From positions 1 to 5,732 of the forward strand of contig JBAXFX010000070.1 in the NCBI GenBank assembly GCA_037139695.1: DNA of 5,732 nucleotides, in the 5' to 3' direction. This DNA is from JAAXTX01 sp037139695 (GTDB taxonomy: Bacteria; Patescibacteriota; Minisyncoccia; Moranbacterales; UBA1568). A model generated the notes under the pieces. The model ran no database searches. It saw only the letters and a list, made by a program, of their open reading frames with translations, and was not told the origin of the DNA. Shown piece by piece: positions 1 through 5,651 of this stretch (positions within the stretch are counted from its first letter, which is position 1; the number at the start of each line of letters is the position of its first letter). The position numbers and the translations under genes are program-made.

Positions 1-106
1 CTGTAAATCCGAAAATTTCGCGCGAAAACCATGAAAAAGGAGAGAAGGCTACTGTTGTAACCTGACGAGTTTTGAATGGTTTGTAGCCGAGATTTTCGGA
101 TTTCAG
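1..106. repeat. Imperfect inverted repeat at left edge
   Basis: Arm 1 (1-20) and arm 2 (88-106) are reverse complements apart from one extra T in arm 1 and one mismatch. Their perfect core is 12 bases, AAATCCGAAAAT at 5-16 against ATTTTCGGATTT at 92-103. The arms enclose about 67 bases. A 12-base perfect palindrome, TTTCGCGCGAAA, overlaps the end of arm 1 at 16-27. Arm 1 touches the window start, so the repeat may extend further left. It could be the ends of a small mobile element or a long-range RNA stem near the end of an upstream gene; the sequence does not decide. Confidence 0.6.
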
Positions 107-213
107 CCGGCAAGCGGATTTTTTGCCTTATATAGGCGTTGAGATTTGAGATAGATACTTAGCACCCGGTAATGAGCGGATTCTCTGATTATTAGTCATT
201 TATGAGCCAATAG

Positions 214-243
214 TGGCAAAGATACGGCATATTCGCTATACTG
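214..243 (+). promoter_or_regulatory. Probable thrS promoter
   Basis: The -10 hexamer TATACT is at 237-242 inside GCTATACTG (235-243). The same nine bases occur upstream of two other genes in this window. The hexamer 17 bases upstream, TGGCAA at 214-219, is a poor -35 match (3 of 6). Transcription would start near 249 and leave a leader of about 34 nt before the ATG at 283. No Shine-Dalgarno sequence is obvious before the start. Confidence 0.55.
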
Positions 244-282
244 TATCCAGCTGTAAGTCGTCCGTTGTAAGTTTCAAGAATT

Positions 283-2025
283 ATGTCAAACGACCTCTCC
301 ACTGTCCGACACTCACTCGCACATATCCTCGCGATGGCTATCCTCAAGCGCGACCCGGACGCCGTGCTCGGCACCGGCCCTGCGACCGAGGACGGATTTT
401 TTTATGACATCCTCTTCTCGGAAGGGAAAGGCGTCTCTCCCGACGATTTCAAGTCGATCGTCGACGACATGCGCGCGATCGTGAAGCGGAAACTCCCGTT
501 TGTACAGAGAACCGTTTCACCGGACGAGGCACGCGAGCACTTCAAGAACAATCCTTTCAAGCTCGAGATCATACGTGAAGCCGAAGCGCGAGGTGAAGCG
601 ATCACTGTCTTCGAGACGGGCGACTTCGTCGACCTGTGTGCCGGACCACACGTCGAGAACACGGGCGACATCGATCTTCTGTCCTTCTCACTCAAGGGTC
701 TTGCCGGCGCGTACTGGCGTGGCGATGAGAAGAGTCCGATGCTCGTCCGCGTCTCGGGATTCGCCTTCGAGAACAAGGCCGCCCTCGTCGCACATCTCGC
801 CTTACTCGAAGAAGCCAAGAAGCGCGATCATCGTAAACTTGGAAAGGAGCTCAATCTTTTCACCGTCTCCCCGCTCGTCGGTGCAGGCCTTCCGCTCCTG
901 CAGCCCAAGGGCATGATCATCCGTCAGAAGATCGAGGAGCTCCTGTGGACACTGCACGAGGACAAGGGATACTCGCGCGTCTGGACCCCGCATATCGCCA
1001 AAGAGGAACTTTACATCATGTCCGGGCACGCGGCTAAATTCGGCGACGAGCTCTTCCGCGTTTCGGGCAAGGAGGAGCAGTTCATCATGAAGCCGATGAA
1101 CTGCCCGCACCACATGCAGATCTTCGCGGACAACCGCTTCTCATATCGCGATCTCCCGGTCCGCTATTTCGAACCGGCGACCGTGTATCGTGACGAGAAG
1201 TCCGGCCAGCTCGGCGGTCTCACGCGCGTGCGTGCCATCACCCAAGACGACGGACACCTCTTCTGTCGCGTCTCACAGATCAAGGAAGAAGTCTCGACCA
1301 TCGTCTCGATCATCCGGGAATTTTACACGATTTTCGGTATGATGGACGGGTACTGGGTCTCGCTCTCGGTCCGTGGCGAGGACAAGACAAAGTACCTCGG
1401 GAGCGACGACGCCTGGGACAAGGCGGAAGCCGCGCTCGAGAACGCCGCCAAGGAAAATGGCCTCAATTACCGGCGCGTCGAGGGCGAGGCCGCCTTCTAC
1501 GGACCTAAGCTCGACTTCATGTTCAAGGACGCCATCGGTCGGCAGTGGCAACTCGCCACCATCCAGTGCGACTTCAATCTACCCGAGCGTTTCGACCTTT
1601 CATTCACGAACGAAGAAGGCGTCTCGGAACGACCGGTCGTCATTCATCGCGCCATTTCGGGCTCGCTCGAACGCTTCATGGGCATCATGATCGAACACTA
1701 TGCCGGCGCGTTCCCTTTCTGGCTGTCCCCCATCCAAGTCGACGTCCTGCCGATCGGCGAGGCTCATCAGGCATACGGCGCCGAAGTCACCGCACTCCTC
1801 AAGAAGGCCGGCATCCGCGCCGAGCTCCATGCCGAGAACGAATCCCTCGGCAAGCGCATCCGCAATGCCAAGGTCGGCAAGGTGCCATATTGTATCGTAC
1901 TTGGCGACGCGGAAGTCACGAACCGGACCGTCACCCTCGAAAGCCGCACCGACGGCAAAATCGGCGAGCTCTCCCACGACGACCTCCTCGCGCGATTTTC
2001 AAAGGAAAACGTCCCGGGAGCCTGA
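283..2025 (+). CDS. thrS: Threonine--tRNA ligase, short form lacking the TGS domain
   Basis: Class II synthetase that activates threonine with ATP and charges tRNA-Thr in the cytoplasm; 580 residues. The usual N-terminal TGS domain is absent and the protein opens in the N2 editing domain. Its metal-like editing cluster is visible as H10/H14 (HSLAH) and C119/H123 (CAGPH). The catalytic core spans about 205-475. Motif 2 starts near YRDE (302-305) and includes R315. The zinc ligands expected for the family are C274 (MNCPHH), H325 (DDGH) and H455 (VIHR), and the motif 3 arginine is R464. The anticodon-binding domain spans about 483-575 and is complete. The ATG at 283 fits the usual start of TGS-less bacterial ThrRS, although no good ribosome binding site precedes it. 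The stop is TGA. Codons 544-580 recur, diverged, at 3420-3530, so this 3' end may be a replaced one. Only a hairpin without a U-tract follows the gene. Confidence 0.97.
   Translation: MSNDLSTVRHSLAHILAMAILKRDPDAVLGTGPATEDGFFYDILFSEGKGVSPDDFKSIVDDMRAIVKRKLPFVQRTVSPDEAREHFKNNPFKLEIIREAEARGEAITVFETGDFVDLCAGPHVENTGDIDLLSFSLKGLAGAYWRGDEKSPMLVRVSGFAFENKAALVAHLALLEEAKKRDHRKLGKELNLFTVSPLVGAGLPLLQPKGMIIRQKIEELLWTLHEDKGYSRVWTPHIAKEELYIMSGHAAKFGDELFRVSGKEEQFIMKPMNCPHHMQIFADNRFSYRDLPVRYFEPATVYRDEKSGQLGGLTRVRAITQDDGHLFCRVSQIKEEVSTIVSIIREFYTIFGMMDGYWVSLSVRGEDKTKYLGSDDAWDKAEAALENAAKENGLNYRRVEGEAAFYGPKLDFMFKDAIGRQWQLATIQCDFNLPERFDLSFTNEEGVSERPVVIHRAISGSLERFMGIMIEHYAGAFPFWLSPIQVDVLPIGEAHQAYGAEVTALLKKAGIRAELHAENESLGKRIRNAKVGKVPYCIVLGDAEVTNRTVTLESRTDGKIGELSHDDLLARFSKENVPGA
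1916..2023 (+). repeat. Direct repeat copy 1: 3' end of functional thrS
   Basis: This segment aligns with 3424-3532 at 92 of 108 positions, with one single-base indel. Perfect blocks include 20 bases (1916-1935), 14 bases (1969-1982) and 15 bases (2005-2019). It encodes the last strands and helix of the ThrRS anticodon-binding domain. Similarity stops just after the stop codon. Confidence 0.93.
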
Positions 2026-2049
2026 CATCCACACATACCAAAAGAAGTC

Positions 2050-2076
2050 GTAGAGACAGACTGTTCTCGTCTCTAC
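2050..2076. terminator. Hairpin between convergent thrS and ATPase genes
   Basis: GTAGAGAC (2050-2057) pairs perfectly with GTCTCTAC (2069-2076). The stem extends by AGA/TCT past a one-base bulge to a four-base loop. No T-run follows on the + strand, so it would be an imperfect thrS terminator. On the minus strand the stem is followed by CTTCTTTT, which is modest support for termination there. The nine bases ATACCAAAA flank the hairpin on both sides (2035-2043 and 2082-2090). Confidence 0.45.
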
Positions 2077-2086
2077 CGTATATACC

Positions 2087-2112
2087 AAAAAATCGGAAAG
2101 ACGATACCGATT
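2087..2112 (-). terminator. Intrinsic terminator of the ATPase gene
   Basis: Read on the minus strand, a six-pair stem (AATCGG 2112-2107 with CCGATT 2096-2091) leads straight into a run of six T (2092-2087). The stem starts inside the TAA stop codon of the ATPase gene, so stop and terminator overlap. The stem is short but the T-run is well placed. Confidence 0.6.
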
Positions 2113-3259
2113 ATTTGACCCCGGTCACGAACTCAAGAAAGTTTTCCCGATTTACAATCGCAAATTCCGATTCGCCGTAGGTCTCGAAAAACTTCAGGGG
2201 GCGTCTTGCCGAGCCTTTTCCATACTTGAACTCATAGGCGCGATATGTCCCGCCTTCATCCTCGATATAGTCGATCTCGCTGCCTGTATAGGCACGCCAA
2301 AAATAGCTTGTCGCCAGTATCTCCTTATAACGGATCTTTTTCGTCCGTTCCAGTACCAGGAAATTCTCGAACAACGCACCTTGATCATTCCGATTCTCGA
2401 GCGGATTAAGATTATCGATCAGCACGTTCCGAATACCGAGATCGCAGAAATATATCTTGTCTTTCTTGGCAATTTCCGCCCGTGGATTTTTCGCGAGTGC
2501 AGACAAGCGGAAAATGACGAATGATTGCTCCAACAGATCGAGATATCGTCGCACGGTCGCGCTCCCCATATCCAACGTATTGGCTAATTCGTTGATGGAA
2601 ACTTCCTGACCGATCTGGAAAGCAAGCAGCTTGAGCAACTTATATATCTTTTCCGACTTCCGGACCGAATCAAGCTCCAGTATGTCCTTGTAGAGATACG
2701 AGGTGGCAATCTCTTCCAACAGTTTCCGTTTGTCATTCACATTCTCAGTGGAAAACACTTCCGGATACGCCCCTTGAACCAGTGAGGATTCCAGGAGTCC
2801 GTTCAATTCGAAATCGTTCCTACTCTCGGAAAGTTCCAGGAATGACAAAGGATAGAGCGTATAGGTCCACGTCCTGCCGGTCAACGGCTCCTTGATCTTA
2901 TTCGCCAATTCGAAAGATGATGATCCGGTCACGATAATTTTTAAACCTTTCATTCCATCTGCCAATATCTTCAAATTGATACCGATATTCTCGATGCGTT
3001 GCGCCTCATCGATGAACAGCAGTTCATATCCGCTCACGAGAGATTTCATCTTATCGAGATCCCGACTACCAAGCACGTCGGTATATTTCTTCTCATCCGC
3101 GTTGATACGCAATGTTTTCAGGCCGAGTCGATCAATAATCTGATTGGCCAGAGTCGTTTTTCCGACCTGCCTGGCACCATAAATAATAACGATCTTGTCG
3201 CTCGTCGTCATTTTACTTATAATTGGCTCCAAAAGAGCTCTTTTAATCATTTCTGCCAT
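2111..3259 (-). CDS. AAA+ ATPase of the DUF4143 family
   Basis: A 382-residue protein with the full architecture of the common AAA_14/DUF4143 ATPases. Walker A is GARQVGKTT (28-36), Walker B is LLFIDEAQ (80-87), the sensor-like strand is TGSSSFEL (111-118) and a candidate arginine finger sits in LTGR (126-129). The family signature GAYPEVF (163-169) follows, then a winged-helix-like region (about 215-252) and YFCDLGIRN (270-278). The C-terminal part shows a PD-(D/E)XK-like pattern: E298, E328-x-D330, then E343-F-K345. The cellular role of this family is unsettled; a DNA-related or toxin-antitoxin-like role is only suggested. A second start at M4 (3250) gives MIKRALLEP, closer to typical family starts; neither start has a clear ribosome binding site. 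The gene is visibly AT-richer than thrS (25 G/C in 2401-2460 against 38 in 1441-1500). It lies between two copies of the thrS 3' end, which suggests lateral acquisition. Confidence 0.93.
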   Translation of the reverse strand: MAEMIKRALLEPIISKMTTSDKIVIIYGARQVGKTTLANQIIDRLGLKTLRINADEKKYTDVLGSRDLDKMKSLVSGYELLFIDEAQRIENIGINLKILADGMKGLKIIVTGSSSFELANKIKEPLTGRTWTYTLYPLSFLELSESRNDFELNGLLESSLVQGAYPEVFSTENVNDKRKLLEEIATSYLYKDILELDSVRKSEKIYKLLKLLAFQIGQEVSINELANTLDMGSATVRRYLDLLEQSFVIFRLSALAKNPRAEIAKKDKIYFCDLGIRNVLIDNLNPLENRNDQGALFENFLVLERTKKIRYKEILATSYFWRAYTGSEIDYIEDEGGTYRAYEFKYGKGSARRPLKFFETYGESEFAIVNRENFLEFVTGVK

Positions 3260-3311
3260 ATTGTATTATCGCTATTTATTACTCTATACTTTCTTTTTTA
3301 GCGTTAATATC

Positions 3312-3340
3312 AGCATATAGTATTCTTGACTCTCTGTCAA
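3312..3340 (-). promoter_or_regulatory. Probable promoter of the ATPase gene
   Basis: On the minus strand a perfect -35 TTGACA (3340-3335) is followed after exactly 17 bases by TATGCT (3317-3312), a 4 of 6 match to the -10 consensus. Transcription would start near 3305 and give a leader of about 46 nt. The -35 lies in a small inverted repeat, TTGAC-TCTCT-GTCAA (3326-3340), which could be an operator. The GCTATACTG core of the other genes is absent. GATAAT just before the ATG could instead give a leaderless transcript. Confidence 0.5.
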
Positions 3341-3416
3341 TAATCGCATTATCAAGCGTTTGTTTACATCTTTCATGAAAAGAATGCTTTGAAAACATGC
3401 GCTTCAGGTATACAAC

Positions 3417-3534
3417 ATGGACATCACGAACCGGACCGTCACCTTCGAGAGCCGTGCCGATGGAAAAATCGGCGAACTCTCCCACGACGATCTCCTCTCC
3501 CGTTTTACTGGTGAAAACGTCCCGGGAAGCCTAG
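3417..3534 (+). pseudogene. Orphan 3' fragment of a threonyl-tRNA synthetase gene
   Basis: Translated from the ATG at 3417 it reads MDITNRTVTFESRADGKIGE and on to ENVPG, matching ThrRS residues 544-580 closely. Everything upstream of codon 544 is missing, so it cannot make an enzyme or a whole domain. Near the end there is one extra A compared with copy 1 (3527-3528). This shifts the frame past a TAG at 3532-3534 that would otherwise be the stop. The open frame then runs through a terminator to about 3716, which is not credible as protein. I read it as the leftover end of thrS, separated from its gene body by the ATPase cassette. Confidence 0.85.
3424..3532 (+). repeat. Direct repeat copy 2: orphan thrS 3' end
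   Basis: Partner of 1916-2023: 16 mismatches and one indel over about 108 positions. Perfect blocks are at 3424-3443, 3477-3490 and 3513-3527. Seven of the changed codons in this block are synonymous, so the copies did not diverge by simple decay after a tandem duplication. Confidence 0.93.
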
Positions 3535-3557
3535 CCCTTCAATCAATCCGGCATAAT

Positions 3558-3588
3558 AAAACCGCCAGGCGCATGCTTGGCGGTTTTT
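3558..3588. terminator. Strong bidirectional intrinsic terminator
   Basis: A ten-pair stem with one G-T wobble (ACCGCCAGGC 3561-3570 with GCTTGGCGGT 3575-3584) closes a GCAT loop. It is followed by TTTTT at 3584-3588 on the + strand. On the minus strand the stem leads into TTTTATTAT. It therefore terminates in both directions, as expected between convergent genes. The likely ancestral pair is thrS from the left and the lysozyme-like gene from the right. It now follows only the orphan thrS fragment, about 1.53 kb from the working thrS stop. Confidence 0.88.
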
Positions 3589-3664
3589 ATAACCGGACTA
3601 TCTCCCTGTTTTCATTATCCGTATCAAATCCCCGTTACTTGTTATCTGTTCACTATTCTCTCTA

Positions 3665-4837
3665 TCACTTGCTCCCCGTCACGAACGGGAACGCGTCGAG
3701 CAGTTCGCCGGAATAGTAGAACTCATAGCCGAGCGAGCCGAAGCTGTACTTGGCATCTCCCACATTGATCTCGCTACCACCGACTTTCGGATTCGGATTC
3801 GGTTTGGACTGTGGGAAGCCGACATTGAAGAGCGTCGTGGCGATTTCCGGCCGGTACTTGATATCATATCCGGCATGTTCCCACTGAGAAAGCATCTGCT
3901 TCAGATACAGTCCGCCATAGAGATAGGAATAGTAATGATTTCCGTTTTCATCCGTCAACCGCCCGTAGCGCTCCGTCGCGACATCCGTCCCGGCTGGAAA
4001 ATCAAGCACATGCGCACGGTCGGACCCAAGATAATACGGCGAGGACGGATCGGACAAGTGCGCCTCCGTCTCGATAGCGGTCGCTTCCTTCACGCCCATG
4101 ACCCCAAGCGAGATCTTGTTCGCGTTCCCAAGGATCTTCAGGGGCTCAAAGACCTTCTTAAAGAGTTCGCGCTGGGAATGGAACAACCGGACCTGCTCGA
4201 CGATCGCGCACGAGACGAGGAGCCGCGGTTCCACGCCCGCGAGCGCGGCGGCACGGTCGATCGCATCCTTATCCTTCACGATGGCGGAGCGGATCGCCAC
4301 CCACTCCTCGTCGTTCATCCATGGGAACAGATTCGCGCCCGAGGCGGAAGCGAGCGACGCCTGAAGGGATGATTCGTTCGGTATGGTTGCCAAGGATCCC
4401 TGACACTCGTGGAAGGGATCGGCGTGGCCCGCTCCCTCGAGCCGGATTTTCGTGGCCAGAAGCATCTTGGCGACCAGCGCGTCCGAACCGGTCGATGTCA
4501 TGACCGACAGTATGTCCTTCGCATTCACCGGCGCATACCGCGAGACGACGCCGATCGCGCACAGATTCCCCGCCCGCAGTTCCTTCGCATGCGAAAGGTC
4601 GGCCAATTTCCGATCGAGTGTAGCGAAGGAATCGGACGATCCGGAAACAGCCGTTCCCGATTTCTCCGTCGTGGCACCAAGAACGGATGTTCCGTACTCC
4701 GTGCTCTTCGGATCGATCGTGCCCTTCACGTCCGTCAGGTGCAGGCGGATGGCAAAAAAACCACCGACCAGGACAAGTCCCGCGACGGCGAAGATATGGA
4801 CGAAGACGAGATAGGTGATAACGAGTCCGCGACGCAT
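3665..4837 (-). CDS. Membrane-anchored protein with probable lysozyme/transglycosylase-like domain
   Basis: A 390-residue protein with MRR and then a hydrophobic segment at about 5-30, giving an inner-membrane anchor with the rest outside the cytoplasm. A variable Ser/Thr-rich linker follows (about 38-75). The C-terminal half resembles the lysozyme-like fold of lytic transglycosylases: GVEPRLLVSCAIVEQ (201-215) with E214 as candidate catalytic acid, SLGVMGVKEAT (243-253) resembling the S-x-G-x-M-Q-x-K segment, YGGLYLKQML (307-316), and ATTLFNVGF (333-341) resembling the family's YN-x-G motif. The usual E-S pair after the catalytic acid is E-Q here. It is probably a peptidoglycan-cleaving or remodelling enzyme, or an inactive relative; no exact family is claimed. 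Three cysteines (C93, C145, C210) could form a disulfide. The gene has its own promoter after the upstream FKBP terminator and ends towards the bidirectional terminator. The stop is TGA. Confidence 0.8.
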   Translation of the reverse strand: MRRGLVITYLVFVHIFAVAGLVLVGGFFAIRLHLTDVKGTIDPKSTEYGTSVLGATTEKSGTAVSGSSDSFATLDRKLADLSHAKELRAGNLCAIGVVSRYAPVNAKDILSVMTSTGSDALVAKMLLATKIRLEGAGHADPFHECQGSLATIPNESSLQASLASASGANLFPWMNDEEWVAIRSAIVKDKDAIDRAAALAGVEPRLLVSCAIVEQVRLFHSQRELFKKVFEPLKILGNANKISLGVMGVKEATAIETEAHLSDPSSPYYLGSDRAHVLDFPAGTDVATERYGRLTDENGNHYYSYLYGGLYLKQMLSQWEHAGYDIKYRPEIATTLFNVGFPQSKPNPNPKVGGSEINVGDAKYSFGSLGYEFYYSGELLDAFPFVTGSK

Positions 4838-4865
4838 CGGAAGTTGATTCTGATGTTACCGTACC

Positions 4866-4874
4866 AGTATAGCA
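4866..4874 (-). promoter_or_regulatory. Extended -10 promoter of the lysozyme-like gene
   Basis: On the minus strand the -10 TATACT (4871-4866) is preceded by TGC, forming an extended -10. No good -35 is present 16-18 bases upstream, where a T-run lies instead. Transcription would start near 4859, leaving a leader of about 22 nt without a clear ribosome binding site. Thirteen bases, TCATGCTATACTG, are identical at the FKBP promoter. Confidence 0.6.
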
Positions 4875-4886
4875 TGATTAAGATAC

Positions 4887-4920
4887 AAAAAATCCGGACC
4901 AGGAACTTCCCGATCCGGAT
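4887..4920 (-). terminator. Intrinsic terminator of the FKBP gene
   Basis: On the minus strand ATCCGGA (4920-4914) pairs perfectly with TCCGGAT (4898-4892), and the stem runs into six T (4892-4887). It begins about 19 bases after the FKBP stop and lies just upstream of the next gene's -10, so the two minus-strand genes look like separate transcription units. Confidence 0.8.
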
Positions 4921-4938
4921 CGTACCAAACGACAACAA

Positions 4939-5613
4939 TTACTTGATCGACAGGAGCTCGACATCGAAAATGAGCGTGGCGTTCGGCGGAATGGAACCCT
5001 GGCCACTTGCGCCATAGCCAAGGGATGCCGGGATCGTCAGCCTCCGCTTCTCCCCGACTTTCATATCGAGCAATCCCTGATCCCACCCCTTGATCACCAT
5101 TCCTTGTCCGATCGTAAACGAGAACGGCGTCCGTCCGGGATTCAGACTCGAATCGAACTTTGTCCCGTCCGTAAGTGTCCCCGTATAATTCACCGTAATC
5201 GTATCGCCGTCTTTCGTTACCTGCGTTCCCGTCCCCTCCGCCGTCTTCTCGATCTTTAATTCGGTAGCCATAGCGTTCGTGTCGTTAGTTGATGCCGTCG
5301 TTCCCTGACTTCCATTAGCCGATCCGGATGGGTCGCTTCCGGACGACTGCCGAGCGGCCTGTCCGCTCGACCCGCTCCCACTGCTAGCCGGTACCCGATT
5401 GTCCTGCCCGACATCCGCCGCCCCGGTCGTACCGGCGCTTCCCGACGCGGCCCCGAGTGACCGAGCCGACTTCCCGTCCGTCTTCACGTCGATCGCTGAC
5501 CCGGTAGCCCGCGACTTATCCGGAAACAACCGGTCCTTCCCCGGCGTTCCGATCAGGAACCAGACCACCAACACAAACGCGACCACCCCCAACCCGAGAA
5601 ACAGTTTATTCAT
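4939..5613 (-). CDS. Membrane-anchored FKBP-type peptidyl-prolyl cis-trans isomerase
   Basis: A 224-residue protein. Residues about 4-22 form a hydrophobic anchor, so the rest probably lies outside the cytoplasmic membrane. Residues about 35-115 are a low-complexity Ser/Gly/Thr/Ala linker likely to be disordered. The FKBP domain (about 116-224) catalyses cis-trans isomerisation of Xaa-Pro bonds and assists folding. Residues matching the FKBP12 active site are visible: Y143, F153-D154, F166, V173-I174, W177, Y200, I208 and F216, including the hallmark GMVIKGWDQGL (171-181), so it should be active. The most likely clients are exported or surface proteins. An intrinsic terminator follows, and an extended -10 lies about 38 bases before the ATG. 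There is no Shine-Dalgarno sequence, and a five-codon out-of-frame ORF (ATG at 5623, stop at 5606) overlaps the start. Confidence 0.95.
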   Translation of the reverse strand: MNKLFLGLGVVAFVLVVWFLIGTPGKDRLFPDKSRATGSAIDVKTDGKSARSLGAASGSAGTTGAADVGQDNRVPASSGSGSSGQAARQSSGSDPSGSANGSQGTTASTNDTNAMATELKIEKTAEGTGTQVTKDGDTITVNYTGTLTDGTKFDSSLNPGRTPFSFTIGQGMVIKGWDQGLLDMKVGEKRRLTIPASLGYGASGQGSIPPNATLIFDVELLSIK

Positions 5614-5651
5614 ACGGTTTCATTTAAGATAACGAGATAACCACGAAAAAC

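Larger units (their letters stand above)
1..282 (+). other. Non-coding leader upstream of thrS
   Basis: No convincing gene lies here. One frame is open from base 3 to a TGA at 63-65 (about 20 codons) and could be the tail of an upstream gene, but it is too short to identify. A T-run at 119-124 lies in a weak stem (GGCAA 109-113 with TTGCC 123-127), which could be a poor terminator. I see no tRNA, T-box or riboswitch. The last 50 bases hold the thrS promoter. Confidence 0.5.
2026..3416. mobile_element. Putative acquired ATPase cassette at thrS 3' end
   Basis: This 1.39-kb stretch sits between the functional thrS stop and a diverged second thrS 3' end. It holds a single minus-strand ATPase gene with its own promoter and terminator, and is AT-richer than both flanks. 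The repeated thrS ends would be the attachment-like direct repeats. No integrase, transposase or clear terminal inverted repeat is seen, so the mechanism could equally be homologous recombination between thrS alleles. That it is mobile is inference. Confidence 0.4.

Noticed and set aside
31..60. Nine-codon ORF MKKERRLLL as a leader peptide
   Set aside because: It has no ribosome binding site, no threonine codons and lies about 200 bases before thrS, upstream of the predicted transcription start.
1545..2180. A 211-codon + strand ORF overlapping the end of thrS
   Set aside because: It is the +1-type shadow of thrS, rich in Arg/Pro/His as expected from an out-of-frame GC-rich gene, with no recognisable domain.
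3261..3290. Plus-strand promoter TTGTAT-N18-TATACT facing the thrS fragment
   Set aside because: The -35 matches only 3 of 6, the spacing is 18, and nothing functional lies downstream. AT-rich DNA yields such matches by chance.
3591..3664. A small gene between the terminator and the lysozyme-like stop
   Set aside because: Only 74 bases of pyrimidine-rich sequence with no start or coding signal; it is the 3' untranslated stretch of the minus-strand gene.
2023..3667. Alternative code with TGA read as glycine
   Set aside because: TGA stops thrS and the lysozyme-like gene at family-appropriate C-termini and no in-frame TGA occurs within the genes.
3417..3716. A 99-codon ORF starting at the thrS fragment
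   Set aside because: Only its first ~37 codons resemble ThrRS. The remainder exists because of a one-base shift past the old stop, and it runs through a strong terminator into the antisense of the lysozyme-like gene.
3875..4372. A 165-codon + strand ORF
   Set aside because: It lies wholly antisense to the lysozyme-like gene and has no recognisable motif.
4409..5017. A 202-codon + strand ORF across the FKBP/lysozyme-like gene junction
   Set aside because: It is antisense to two well-supported genes, crosses a terminator and a promoter, and has low-complexity, Arg-rich sequence.
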